Assembly (NCBI GenBank): GCA_043802345.1
Contig: JAZDLC010000310.1
Span: forward strand, 1 to 21,649
Direction: 5' to 3'
Origin: JAZDLC01 sp043802345
GTDB lineage: Bacteria > Planctomycetota > B15-G4 > JADJEK01
Length of the DNA stretch: 21,649 nt
Shown: piece by piece, positions 1 through 7,782 of the stretch
How the letters are laid out: each line of letters begins with the position of its first letter
Numbering within the stretch: position 1 is the stretch's first letter
The notes under the pieces: model-generated
Told to the model about the DNA's origin: nothing
Databases searched by the model: none
The model's input: only the letters and a program-made list of their open reading frames with translations
Translations under genes and position numbers: made by a program

Positions 1-215
1 GAGAGCAGTTCGCCTTCCTCCATGACGACGGGGAGGTGGAACGCCGCGCGGTGACCATCGGCAAGCACAACGCGTATTACGTGGAGGTGCTGACAGGGCT
101 CGAGGAGGGTGATCAGGTGCTGCTCTATGATCCGCGGGAAGGGGACGTCAAGGCGGAAGAGGAGCAGGCAGAAGAGGCCGATACTGAGCCGGCCGCCGCA
201 CCGGAAGGCGACTGA
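1..215 (+). CDS. C-terminal end of an efflux periplasmic adaptor (HlyD/MacA-like), partial
   Basis: The reading frame is open from base 3 to the TGA at 213-215; the gene starts upstream of the window. The visible 70 residues contain a stretch ending in VEVLTGLEEGDQVLLYDPRE, which matches the final membrane-proximal segment of RND/MacA-type membrane fusion proteins (typically ...V..GL..GD.VV...). Such adaptors link an inner-membrane transporter to an outer-membrane channel. After it comes an acidic, Ala/Pro-rich tail (KAEEEQAEEADTEPAAAPEGD in two parts), probably disordered. The MacB-like ATPase starts 2 bases after the stop, so the three genes form one tripartite exporter operon. The family call rests on this short fragment and on context; MacA itself versus another adaptor cannot be told apart. 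Confidence 0.75.
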   Translation, partial: EQFAFLHDDGEVERRAVTIGKHNAYYVEVLTGLEEGDQVLLYDPREGDVKAEEEQAEEADTEPAAAPEGD

Positions 216-217
216 CC

Positions 218-913
218 GTGGCCGGTCCGATCGTGGAGCTCGAGGGGGTCGAGAAGGATTACGGTATCGGGGGCGGCGCCCTGACGGTGCTGTTCGACAT
301 CAACCTCACCATCGGGCCGGGGGAGTTCGTCGCCATCGTCGGGCCTTCCGGATCGGGCAAGTCCACCCTGATGAACATCCTGGGCTGCCTCGACCGCTGC
401 ACCCGCGGGCAGTACCGCCTCGCCGGAACCGACGTATCCCGCCTGAACGACGACCAGCTCTCCCGGGTCCGCAATCGGGAGATCGGTTTCGTGTTCCAGT
501 CGTTCCATCTGGTGCCGCAGTTGACGGTGCTGGAGAACGTCGAGGTGCCGCTCTTCTACAGCGGGGGCCCGAGGAGGGAACGGCGGCCGAGGTGCCTGAA
601 GCAGCTCGAGGAGGTGGGACTCTCCCACCGGCTCACGCACTACCCGACGCAGCTCTCCGGCGGCGAGTGCCAGCGGGTCGCGATCGCCAGGGCGCTGGTC
701 AACCGGCCGGCGATGATTCTCACCGACGAGCCGACGGGCAACCTGGACACGAAGAACGGCGAAGAGGTCTTGCGACTCCTCTGCGAGCTGAACCAGACCG
801 GCCGGACCATCGTGGTGGTCACCCACAACCCGGAGATCGCGGAGAGCATCCCGCGCACCATCGAGATCCGGGACGGCCGGGTGGTCAGCGACAGGGTGGG
901 ATCGGTGAGCTAG
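218..913 (+). CDS. MacB/LolD-type ABC transporter ATP-binding protein
   Basis: A 231-residue cytoplasmic ATPase starting at GTG 218, two bases after the adaptor stop. Walker A GPSGSGKST is at residues 42-50, the Q-loop glutamine at 94, the signature LSGGECQR at 146-153, Walker B MILTDEPTGNLD at 166-177 and the switch histidine at 203 (VVTH). The EPTGNLD block and length are typical of the MacB/LolD/FtsE group, which power mechanotransmission exporters rather than substrate-threading pumps. The signature has Cys where most relatives have Gln (LSGGQQQR), a tolerated position. The permease starts 1 base after the stop. Substrate is unknown: macrolides, peptides, siderophores or lipoproteins are all handled by relatives. 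Function as an exporter ATPase is secure; naming it macB is not. Confidence 0.93.
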   Translation: MAGPIVELEGVEKDYGIGGGALTVLFDINLTIGPGEFVAIVGPSGSGKSTLMNILGCLDRCTRGQYRLAGTDVSRLNDDQLSRVRNREIGFVFQSFHLVPQLTVLENVEVPLFYSGGPRRERRPRCLKQLEEVGLSHRLTHYPTQLSGGECQRVAIARALVNRPAMILTDEPTGNLDTKNGEEVLRLLCELNQTGRTIVVVTHNPEIAESIPRTIEIRDGRVVSDRVGSVS

Positions 914-914
914 C

Positions 915-2195
915 ATGTGGCTCGAACGTCTTCTGGAGATCATTGCCCTCGCGATCAGGAGCCTGCTGCGCAACAAGCTGCGTTCGTTCCTGACCAAGCT
1001 GGGAATGATCTTCGGCGTCGCCTCGGTCATCACCATGCTCTCCGTGGGCGCCGGCGCCCGGCACGAAATCATCGCGAAGATCCAGCAGCTCGGCATCACC
1101 AACATCATCATCAATTCGATTCAGCCGCCGGACGAGGCCAAGACCGCAAATCAGGGCAGCGGTCAGAGAAGCCGCTACGGGATCACCTTCCGGGACGCGG
1201 AGTACATCGAGGCGACCCTGCCGACCGTGGAGCGGATCCTGCGGGTCAACAGGATCCGCGAGCATGTCTGGTTCGGCAGCAAGCGGCTGGAGACCACCGT
1301 GCTGGGCGTCGAGCCGGAGTACCAGTCGACCTTCGGGCTTTCGGTCTCGAAGGGCCGCCTGCTGACCGCCACCGATTCGGCGTACGGCGCCAAGGTCTGT
1401 CTGGTGCGGCGGGGCGTGTTCCGCCAGCTCGATTCGGTGGAAGACCCCCTCGAACTGTGGCTGAAGATCGGCTCCTTCCCGTTCCAGGTCGTGGGCGTGC
1501 TGGAAGACGAGCAGTTCCAGTCTCATGCCCGCAAGGCGCTGGCGCTGGAGGGGCGCTCACAGGAGGTCTACATCCCCTACTCGACCTCGATGCGGACCTT
1601 CGGCACGGTGACCTACGTGGAACGTCAGGGAAGCCGGGAGTACACCGAGGTGGAGCTGGACCAGTTGATCGTGGGCACGAGAAGCAGCGGCACCGTCTTT
1701 GGAACCGCCCGCATGCTCGACTCGTTGCTGACCCATTTCCACGACAAGGCCGACTTCGAGATCGTGGTGCCGCTCGAGCTGTTGCGGCAGAAGGAAGAGG
1801 CGCAGAAGGTATTCAGCATCGTCATGGTCCTGATCGCCAGCATCTCGTTGATCGTCGGCGGGATCGGCATCGCCAACATCATGCTGGCCACCATCACAGA
1901 GCGCACCCGCGAGATCGGCGTGCGGCGCGCCATGGGGGCGCGGCGCCGGGACATCCTGGTGCAGTTCCTGGTGGAGACCACCGCCATCGCCGGCATCGGC
2001 GGCCTCCTCGGCTGCCTCTTCGCGCTGGCGGGAACGTACGGTGTGGTCCGCTTCACTCACTGGAAGGCGCTCGTCTCCCCTTCCTACGTGATCGTCTCGC
2101 TGGCGATCTCGTGCAGCGTGGGCGTCCTGTTCGGCATCTTCCCCGCCCGCAGAGCGGCCCAGATGGACCCGATCAGCGCGCTGCGCAGCGAGTGA
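915..2195 (+). CDS. MacB-like ABC transporter permease (MacB_PCD + FtsX domains)
   Basis: A 426-residue inner-membrane protein with the four-helix MacB/FtsX layout. The N-terminal helix lies around residues 24-46 (LTKLGMIFGVASVITMLSVG), followed by a large periplasmic domain (about 50-295). Three C-terminal helices follow at about 301-323, 352-376 and 390-410. The cytoplasmic coupling motif ERTREIGVRRAMGARRRDIL (329-348) is the classic FtsX-domain signature between helices 2 and 3. Unlike E. coli MacB, the ATPase is a separate upstream gene. ATG 915 follows the ATPase stop by one base, so expression is likely coupled. It ends 3 bases before the convergent thioredoxin gene. The likely role is energising an adaptor/outer-membrane-channel efflux system together with the two preceding genes. 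Confidence 0.92.
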   Translation: MWLERLLEIIALAIRSLLRNKLRSFLTKLGMIFGVASVITMLSVGAGARHEIIAKIQQLGITNIIINSIQPPDEAKTANQGSGQRSRYGITFRDAEYIEATLPTVERILRVNRIREHVWFGSKRLETTVLGVEPEYQSTFGLSVSKGRLLTATDSAYGAKVCLVRRGVFRQLDSVEDPLELWLKIGSFPFQVVGVLEDEQFQSHARKALALEGRSQEVYIPYSTSMRTFGTVTYVERQGSREYTEVELDQLIVGTRSSGTVFGTARMLDSLLTHFHDKADFEIVVPLELLRQKEEAQKVFSIVMVLIASISLIVGGIGIANIMLATITERTREIGVRRAMGARRRDILVQFLVETTAIAGIGGLLGCLFALAGTYGVVRFTHWKALVSPSYVIVSLAISCSVGVLFGIFPARRAAQMDPISALRSE

Positions 2196-2198
2196 GGA

Positions 2199-3131
2199 TC
2201 AGTACCGCGCCAGCGCCTCGATCAGGGTGTCGATCTCCTCCGGCTTGAGTCCCGGACCGGCCGCCTCCAGCATCTTCCGGAAGTGGGCCGCGTCTTCCGG
2301 CTTCTTCGGATAGCCGACGTTCTTGCCGTCGGAAGTCCGATTGCTGTCGACCGCCAGCTCGCCGTCCTGGCCGAAGAAGGCGAACCAGGGGATCCCTCCC
2401 GGCTCCCCGGTGCGGGTCCGATCGAGGAGCTTCCGGCCGCCGCGCGTCGTCTCGGTGTCGATCTTCAATTCGATGAAGTTCCGCTCCATGAGCGGCGCCA
2501 CATCCGGGTCGGCCAGCCAGCGTTCGAGCTGCCGGCAGTTCCCGCACCAGTCGGCGCCGAAATGCAGGAACAGGTTCTTCCCCTCGGTCCTCGAGCGGGC
2601 CAGGGCGCCGTTCAGGTACTGCTTCGCCGTTCTTCCTTCCACGCGATGCTGCCGCAGGAAAGCCAGGACCCTCTCCTTGTCGTGTCCCTTGACCTTCTCG
2701 TCGGTCGACTCGAGGGCGCCGGTTTCCTGATGCGTCACGACCTTCCCCTCGGCGTCCAGTACGGTCAGGTATGGCAGCCCGTTCTTGAGGTCGACGCCAT
2801 ACTTCTCGGCCAGGTCGAGATTCCGGTCACGCTTCCCGACGTCGAGCAGCACCAGGTCGTACTCGCGGATCAACTCGGCATGAACCGCGCGATCCTGCTC
2901 GAAGAGGTCGTGGAGCCGGTGGCACCAACCGCACCAGTTGGCTCCCCACTGGATCAGCACGCGGCGGTTGTGGAGCCTGGCATTCTCCAGCGCTGCGGTG
3001 ACCAAGGCCTCTCCATCCGCCTGCTCGTCGTAGATGGCGGTCCGGGCCGGTTTCTTCGGCTGGCTCTCACCCTCCTGGAGCGGGTTGAGGAGCGTCAGGG
3101 GCAACAGCAGCAGAGCGGGAAGCGCGAGCAT
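2199..3131 (-). CDS. Exported protein with two thioredoxin domains
   Basis: A 310-residue protein with an N-terminal hydrophobic signal segment (residues 1-16, LALPALLLLPLTLL), so it probably acts in the periplasm. Two thioredoxin-like domains follow. Domain 1 (about 40-165) has WCGWC at 66-70 with a cis-Pro-like GLPYL at 118-122. Domain 2 (about 168-310) has WCGNC at 195-199 with GGIPWF at 245-250. Both retain the redox Cys pair in the WCxxC setting, resembling the thioredoxin_7/DsbD-gamma-like group. A thiol-disulfide oxidoreductase role is likely; whether it reduces or oxidises is not shown. It lies 118 bp downstream of the multidomain toroid gene on the same strand and may share its transcript. 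Its 3' end abuts the convergent exporter permease gene. Confidence 0.85.
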   Translation of the reverse strand: MLALPALLLLPLTLLNPLQEGESQPKKPARTAIYDEQADGEALVTAALENARLHNRRVLIQWGANWCGWCHRLHDLFEQDRAVHAELIREYDLVLLDVGKRDRNLDLAEKYGVDLKNGLPYLTVLDAEGKVVTHQETGALESTDEKVKGHDKERVLAFLRQHRVEGRTAKQYLNGALARSRTEGKNLFLHFGADWCGNCRQLERWLADPDVAPLMERNFIELKIDTETTRGGRKLLDRTRTGEPGGIPWFAFFGQDGELAVDSNRTSDGKNVGYPKKPEDAAHFRKMLEAAGPGLKPEEIDTLIEALARY

Positions 3132-3249
3132 GGGGTCACCAATGAGAAAGAACAGTGGATACGATGCGGCCGGGTGAAAGTGCCGCCTCTTGGGGCGAAA
3201 ACGGCGACGATTTCCTGATCGGATTCAGCTCGCTGGCCCGTGGAGTCTC

Positions 3250-5766
3250 TCAGATTCCCAGCGCATGGAAGACCACCAGCGCCTGGGCAGCGCCGTACGG
3301 CCGGCCCAGGAGAGGGTTGTCCAGGAAGGCGCCGTCGGCGGTGCGGGCTCCCAGCATCGCCTTCAGCAGGTCCTTCTTGAATCGCGCCCGCTCAGAGTCG
3401 GGGAGCTTCCCGATCGCCTGGGCGCAGTTGGAGTAGTTGAACATCACATAGTGCGAGCCCTGGCCGTCGAGCCCGCAATGCATCAACGCCTTGCCGCGCT
3501 CCCTGGAAAGCTCCGGCTCGTTCTCGAAGAAGACGCCGAGCATCTCGCGAATCTCCTGCGGCTTGCGGCGCTCTCCCATCACGAGCGCCAGCGCGCAGAC
3601 CGGCCCCCTTCCCGCGGCGCCCGGCGGGCGGGTGCCGCGTGGGCCCGGCTTCTGCTCGTGGAACAGGAAGTACTCGAAGGTGAGGTTGTCGTTTCGCATC
3701 TGCTCCAGGCAGTCGAGCGCCTTGTCGAGCATTCCGACCGGAAGCTCCACGCCCGACTCCCTGGCCCGCACGAGCGCGATGGTCGCGGCCGCGGTGATGA
3801 AGCTGATCGACTGGTTCAGAACGGTGTCCGATTCCAGATCGGGGGTGAGGTAGTAGCTCCAGCCACCGCCGTCCTTCTGCTTGGAGCGGAGACGGTCCAC
3901 CAGTTCGGCGATGGCGGCCCGGGCCGCTTCCGGCTCCATCAACCCGGCATCCAGCGCGTCCGCCAGCAGACGGATCTCATACGCGTTGGCGTAGATCGAG
4001 TAGTCCATGTAGTAGGCTGCGGCCCCCTGTCCCCTCGTCCGCGCCCGCGCCTTCTCGAACCAGCCGAGCGCGCGGAGCACCGCCGCTCTGGCGTCCTGGC
4101 GGGATCCGTGCGGGATCAGGCTGCGCGCGCAGATGGCGCTGATCGCCGTGGTGAGCTGATTGTCCCACGTCTCGGCGCTGCCGGCCGCCTCGCTCGGACC
4201 GATCCAGGATCCGTCCGGGCGCTGCTGAGCGAGAAGAAAGGCAAGTGCGTCTTCCTGCGCCTTCCTGGCCGATGAAATGGAGACCGATTCGAACGGGGGA
4301 GAGACGAGAGCCTCGAGCAGTTCCGGCTTCGGCCACGGCGCTGCCCCTCCCACCCCCAGCCTGAAGGACGTACTGGCAAGCCCCGCCGCCGCCATCTTTG
4401 CCCAGCGGCTCTCCTCCGTCTCCAGCGCGAGCGTTCGCCAGACTTCCCCTGCTTCCTCCTTCGAGCCAACAGCCAGCAGGATTCCCCCCAGGGTAAAGCG
4501 CGCCTCGAGGGCCCGGGGGTGCTCCGGGAACTCCTTCACGAACTGCTCGACCTGCCCGCGGGCCGTCTCCAGTTCCCCCATGCCGACCCGGACGAGAGCT
4601 TCGTCCAGCACCAGGTCGGGCGCCGGCTCTACCGTCACCCGTCGCGCCGCGTCGAGCGAGGCCAGCGCCGCCGGCCCCTGGCGCCGTCTCCGGTGGACCC
4701 CGGCACGAAGCTGATGGGCGGTCCCACTCTCCGGACCAGACAGTAGTTTCTCGGTCTGGTCCAGCTCGCCCCGCCGGTAGTGCCACACTGCCCGCTCCAG
4801 CGAATCCAGCCCCGGAGGAGGAGTTGCTCCCCTGGCCTTGGGCCGCTTCTCCAGGCAGCGGAGCAGCAGGTCGTGCACCGCTGGGGTGGTGGGGCAGAAC
4901 TCCTCCCCCACCACCCCACCAGCGGGATCGCACACCAGGAACGATGTGCCGAACGTCGTCGGGCTGAGGCCGTACACTTCGTGTGACCGAAGCGGCAGAT
5001 CCATCCCCCGGGTCAAGCGGAGCGCCACGAAGCGCTCCTCGAGCAAAGCGACCACGTCCCGGTCCATGAACGGTCCGAACATCACGTCATCGCTGATATT
5101 GAGCCCCCCGTAGAGCCGGGCATAGACCAGGATCAGCCGCCGTTCCTTCGTGGCCAGCCGGGATGCCTCCTCCCAACTCTCCACCCAACGAAATTCAGTT
5201 CCGCACCGCTTCGCCCGCGAGGCGAGAAGACGCTCGTCCTCGTTCCCCTGCTGCTCGACCGCCACGAATCGCAGGGAGTCGAGCACATTCTGGAACGTAG
5301 GCTCGAACTCCTCGAACGACTCGATCGGGGTGACGACCTGAACCAGATACGCCAGCTCCTTCTCCACCAGATAGACCAGCCGGGCGCGATAATCCTCGCC
5401 CTGGATTTCCGCGTCCAGATCCAGGCCGGGAGCCTTGCGATTGAGAACTCTGGCCGTCATCCGCTTCACATTGCTGTACTGCGGTTGCCCCGCCACGATC
5501 TTCACCGCATTCTCCCGCAGCTTCTCTGCCGAGAGCCCGCCGGCCGGCGTCGCCAACACCGAGATCTTGACCTTCCCGCCGGACGAGGCCTCGGTCAGGA
5601 TGAGGTTCAGGGAACCAGGCTGGTCTCCCGCGGCATCCGAAACCAACCACTCCCCGGCCGGCCGCGCCACCACGAACCCATGGGATGGCCTCTCGATCAG
5701 TTCTGCATCTTGCGCCGCCGGAAGGGCCAGCGAGAGGGTCAAAATCGAGTCCAGCACTGTCAGCAT
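3250..5766 (-). CDS. Exported multidomain protein: PsbP/DcrB-like region, Cys-less thioredoxin-like region, TPR-like helices, squalene-cyclase-like toroid
   Basis: An 838-residue protein with a short signal peptide (about 1-18). Residues 25-170 resemble the PsbP/DUF1795-like fold (GFVVARPAGEWLV start, then a strand-rich stretch ending in VLDSLRF). Residues about 190-310 look like a thioredoxin-fold segment (WEEASRLATKERRLILVYAR; DRDVVALLEERFVALRLT) with no CxxC. Residues 320-470 are helical with TPR-like pairs. Residues 500-838 carry prenyltransferase/squalene-cyclase-type repeats: QQRPDGSW (514-521), QKDGGGWSYY (630-639) and ADGAFLDNPLLG (810-821). No DXDD cyclase motif is visible, so it is probably a binding or structural toroid rather than a terpene cyclase. 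A possible Shine-Dalgarno AGAGGG precedes ATG 5766. It lies between thiC and the double-thioredoxin gene on the same strand. Function is not known; domain boundaries are estimates from sequence patterns. Confidence 0.8.
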   Translation of the reverse strand: MLTVLDSILTLSLALPAAQDAELIERPSHGFVVARPAGEWLVSDAAGDQPGSLNLILTEASSGGKVKISVLATPAGGLSAEKLRENAVKIVAGQPQYSNVKRMTARVLNRKAPGLDLDAEIQGEDYRARLVYLVEKELAYLVQVVTPIESFEEFEPTFQNVLDSLRFVAVEQQGNEDERLLASRAKRCGTEFRWVESWEEASRLATKERRLILVYARLYGGLNISDDVMFGPFMDRDVVALLEERFVALRLTRGMDLPLRSHEVYGLSPTTFGTSFLVCDPAGGVVGEEFCPTTPAVHDLLLRCLEKRPKARGATPPPGLDSLERAVWHYRRGELDQTEKLLSGPESGTAHQLRAGVHRRRRQGPAALASLDAARRVTVEPAPDLVLDEALVRVGMGELETARGQVEQFVKEFPEHPRALEARFTLGGILLAVGSKEEAGEVWRTLALETEESRWAKMAAAGLASTSFRLGVGGAAPWPKPELLEALVSPPFESVSISSARKAQEDALAFLLAQQRPDGSWIGPSEAAGSAETWDNQLTTAISAICARSLIPHGSRQDARAAVLRALGWFEKARARTRGQGAAAYYMDYSIYANAYEIRLLADALDAGLMEPEAARAAIAELVDRLRSKQKDGGGWSYYLTPDLESDTVLNQSISFITAAATIALVRARESGVELPVGMLDKALDCLEQMRNDNLTFEYFLFHEQKPGPRGTRPPGAAGRGPVCALALVMGERRKPQEIREMLGVFFENEPELSRERGKALMHCGLDGQGSHYVMFNYSNCAQAIGKLPDSERARFKKDLLKAMLGARTADGAFLDNPLLGRPYGAAQALVVFHALGI
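4882..4918. repeat. Perfect 13-bp inverted repeat inside the toroid-protein gene
   Basis: TGGGGTGGTGGGG at 4882-4894 is exactly complementary to CCCCACCACCCCA at 4906-4918, with an 11-base loop. It falls in codons for about residues 284-296 of the toroid protein, in the loop-like GGVVGEEFCPTTPAV stretch. It may form a hairpin in DNA or mRNA, and the G-rich arm could also form a G-quadruplex-like fold. Confidence 0.75.
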
Positions 5767-5829
5767 GGCGCCCTCTGGAGTTCCAGTGACGAGCCTCGGA
5801 TTCCACGCACAATCCTACACAAGACAGAC

Positions 5830-5876
5830 AGTGCCGCACCAGTTCCGCCAAAACCTGAAGGAAGTGGTGCGGCACT
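5830..5876. terminator. Long inverted repeat between thiC and the downstream gene; possible hairpin terminator
   Basis: AGTGCCGCACCA (5830-5841) pairs perfectly with TGGTGCGGCACT (5865-5876). The stem continues past one G.G mismatch with TTCC/GGAA (5843-5846 with 5860-5863), leaving a 13-base loop. It lies 33 bp beyond the thiC stop, on the minus strand, and 63 bp before the start of the next gene. No U-tract follows on either strand, so if it terminates thiC transcription it is not a canonical intrinsic terminator; it could be an mRNA-stabilising or processing hairpin. Confidence 0.55.
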
Positions 5877-5908
5877 CTCTTGCGGGTTGGGGGGGGGGAG
5901 AGTGGCGG

Positions 5909-7591
5909 TCAGGAGACCTTGGTGTTCTCCTGAAGCTCGCGGGCGCGCTGCTCGTCCGAGAGGTCGGAGTGGCAGGTTGGCTTCCCCTCCGGCGGCCGGG
6001 TCGCTCCGAGGAGTGCCCGCTTGCGGAGAATCTCCTTCTGCTCGGCCGAGAGGGCCGGCGACTGCTTCGGGCTGCCTGGGTCGAATCCTTCGGCCTTGCC
6101 CGATCCGAACTCCACGATCTCCTTGCTGATCCGCACCGCGCACCAATCGTGGCCGCACATGGCGCAGAAGTCGGTGTCCACCCGCAGATCCTCGTCATGG
6201 TACGCCCGCGCCAGGTCCGGGTCGAAGGAGAGTTCGAGATGCCGCTCCCAGTTCAGGGCCGCCCGGGCCCGGGTCAGCTCATCGTCCCGATCACGGGTGC
6301 CCGGAATGCCGAGCGCCACGTCGGCCGCGTGGGCCGCGATCTTGTAGGCGATGCATCCCTGCTTGACGTCATCCCGCTTCGGCAAGCCGAGGTGCTCCTT
6401 GGGAGTGACGTAGCAAAGCATGGCCGCGCCGTGATACGCCGCGGCGGTGGCGCCGATACAGGAAGTGATGTGGTCGTAGCCGGGGAAGATATCGGTGACC
6501 AGCGGTCCCAGGACGTAGAACGGCGCGCCGTGACAGAGCCGGCGCTGCAGTTTCATGTTGTACTCGATCTGATCGAACGGCACATGTCCCGGACCCTCGA
6601 TGATCACCTGGACCCCCTTCGCCCAGGCCCGCTCGGTCAGCTCGCCCAGCGTCCTCAGCTCCGCCAGTTGCGCCGGGTCGGTGGCATCCGCGAGCGAACC
6701 CGGCCGCAGGCCGTCGCCGATCGATACCGTCACGTCAAACGTCCTGAGGATGTCGCAGATCTCGTTCCACAGGTCGTACATCGGATTCTGCCTGCCGTGA
6801 CGGAGCATCCACTTGGCCAGCAGCGAGCCGCCCCTCGAGACAATGCCGATCAACCGGTCCTTGACCAGCGGCAGGTGCTCGCGGAGCAGTCCCGCGTGAA
6901 TGGTGAAGTAGTCCACGCCCTGCCTGGCCTGCTGCTCCAGCGACTCGAGGATCACCTGCGGTGTCAGCTCCTCGATCGATCGGCCGATGATCATGGAATA
7001 GATCGGCACGGTACCGATCGGCACGGTCGAGTTCCGGATGATCGCCTCCCGGCAGGCGTCCAGATTTCCGCCGGTCGAGAGATCCATCACCGTGTCGGCG
7101 CCCCACCTCTCGGCCCACTCCAGCTTGTCGACCTCCTCCTCCGTGCTGCTGGAAACGGGAGAGGCCCCCATGTTGGCGTTGATCTTGGTCTTGCACGCCC
7201 GGCCGATCCCGGTCGGATCGAGCCGGTATCCGAGGTGCACGCGGTTGGCCGGAATCGCCATGCGGCCGGCGGCGACCTCATCCCGGACCTGCTCGGGGGT
7301 GAGGTGAGGCTCACGTTCCGCGACGCGCCGCATTTCCCTGGTGATGAAGCCGAGCCGCGCCTGCTCCAACTGCGTCACCGCCGCCCCCGCCGGGCGGGGA
7401 TCGGGGTTGAAGTCCCAGGCGGTCTTCGAGGAAGGCGGCGGCATGCCAGGCGTGTCTGGTGAACAGAATGCCCTCGGCCCGCCCACGTCAGCCCGATCCG
7501 CGAACGAACCGGGCGTCGTGCCGGCTCCAGTCGTGGACGGGTCGTGGGCGCCGCGCAGCGGCAATTCGACGGACTTTTCATCGCGAATCAT
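5909..7591 (-). CDS. thiC: Phosphomethylpyrimidine synthase ThiC
   Basis: A 560-residue radical-SAM enzyme that rearranges 5-aminoimidazole ribotide into hydroxymethylpyrimidine phosphate, the pyrimidine half of thiamine, in the cytoplasm. The iron-sulfur motif CAMCGHDWC (CX2CX4C) is at residues 476-484, in the C-terminal position characteristic of ThiC. Conserved family blocks are present: TKINANMGAS (135-144), DLSTGGNL (170-177), VPIGTVPIY (190-198), SRGGS (252-256), EGPGHVPFD (332-340) and the TDIFPGYDHITSCIGAT region (366-382). It is shorter than enterobacterial ThiC (about 630) because the N-terminal extension is abbreviated. ATG 7591 has GGAG about 9 bases upstream. I found no recognisable TPP riboswitch (no CUGAGA/thi-box pair) in the 190-bp divergent region, which is unusual for thiC. 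No other thiamine genes are in view. Confidence 0.97.
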   Translation of the reverse strand: MIRDEKSVELPLRGAHDPSTTGAGTTPGSFADRADVGGPRAFCSPDTPGMPPPSSKTAWDFNPDPRPAGAAVTQLEQARLGFITREMRRVAEREPHLTPEQVRDEVAAGRMAIPANRVHLGYRLDPTGIGRACKTKINANMGASPVSSSTEEEVDKLEWAERWGADTVMDLSTGGNLDACREAIIRNSTVPIGTVPIYSMIIGRSIEELTPQVILESLEQQARQGVDYFTIHAGLLREHLPLVKDRLIGIVSRGGSLLAKWMLRHGRQNPMYDLWNEICDILRTFDVTVSIGDGLRPGSLADATDPAQLAELRTLGELTERAWAKGVQVIIEGPGHVPFDQIEYNMKLQRRLCHGAPFYVLGPLVTDIFPGYDHITSCIGATAAAYHGAAMLCYVTPKEHLGLPKRDDVKQGCIAYKIAAHAADVALGIPGTRDRDDELTRARAALNWERHLELSFDPDLARAYHDEDLRVDTDFCAMCGHDWCAVRISKEIVEFGSGKAEGFDPGSPKQSPALSAEQKEILRKRALLGATRPPEGKPTCHSDLSDEQRARELQENTKVS

Positions 7592-7782
7592 GAGGGCAGT
7601 CTCCAGTCCCAGGCAGTCTAGCAGGCGATCCAGGAAATGGGTAAGCCCGTCATGGAGTCACCGTGTTTGAGACCATGGAACTGGGTTCTTTAGCACCAAC
7701 GTCGCGTGACAGGCCCGCGGATCCAAATTCCGCTTCCCGGGAATCGATCCGGGGCGGTATGGTCTCCCTTAGGAGGACCTTC
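7592..7782. other. Divergent intergenic region between thiC and the site-2 protease gene
   Basis: About 190 bp between two divergently transcribed genes; it must hold both promoters. On the plus side it ends in a strong ribosome binding site, AGGAGG at 7771-7776, 6 bases before ATG 7783, which decides the protease start. No TPP riboswitch motif is seen reading towards thiC. A frame continuous with the protease extends upstream to 7663, but its residues look non-coding. Confidence 0.6.

Noticed and set aside
109..993. Long plus-strand open frame overlapping the ABC ATPase
   Set aside because: Arg/Pro/Gly-rich shadow of the real ATPase gene, which has all ABC motifs in its own frame.
3190..4275. 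Plus-strand open frame antisense to the toroid protein
   Set aside because: No motifs or composition of a real protein; it is the high-GC antisense shadow of a convincing minus-strand gene.
5435..7462. 675-codon plus-strand frame antisense to the toroid gene start and thiC
   Set aside because: It crosses two real minus-strand genes and is rich in Arg/Gly/His; thiC has unmistakable family motifs on the other strand.
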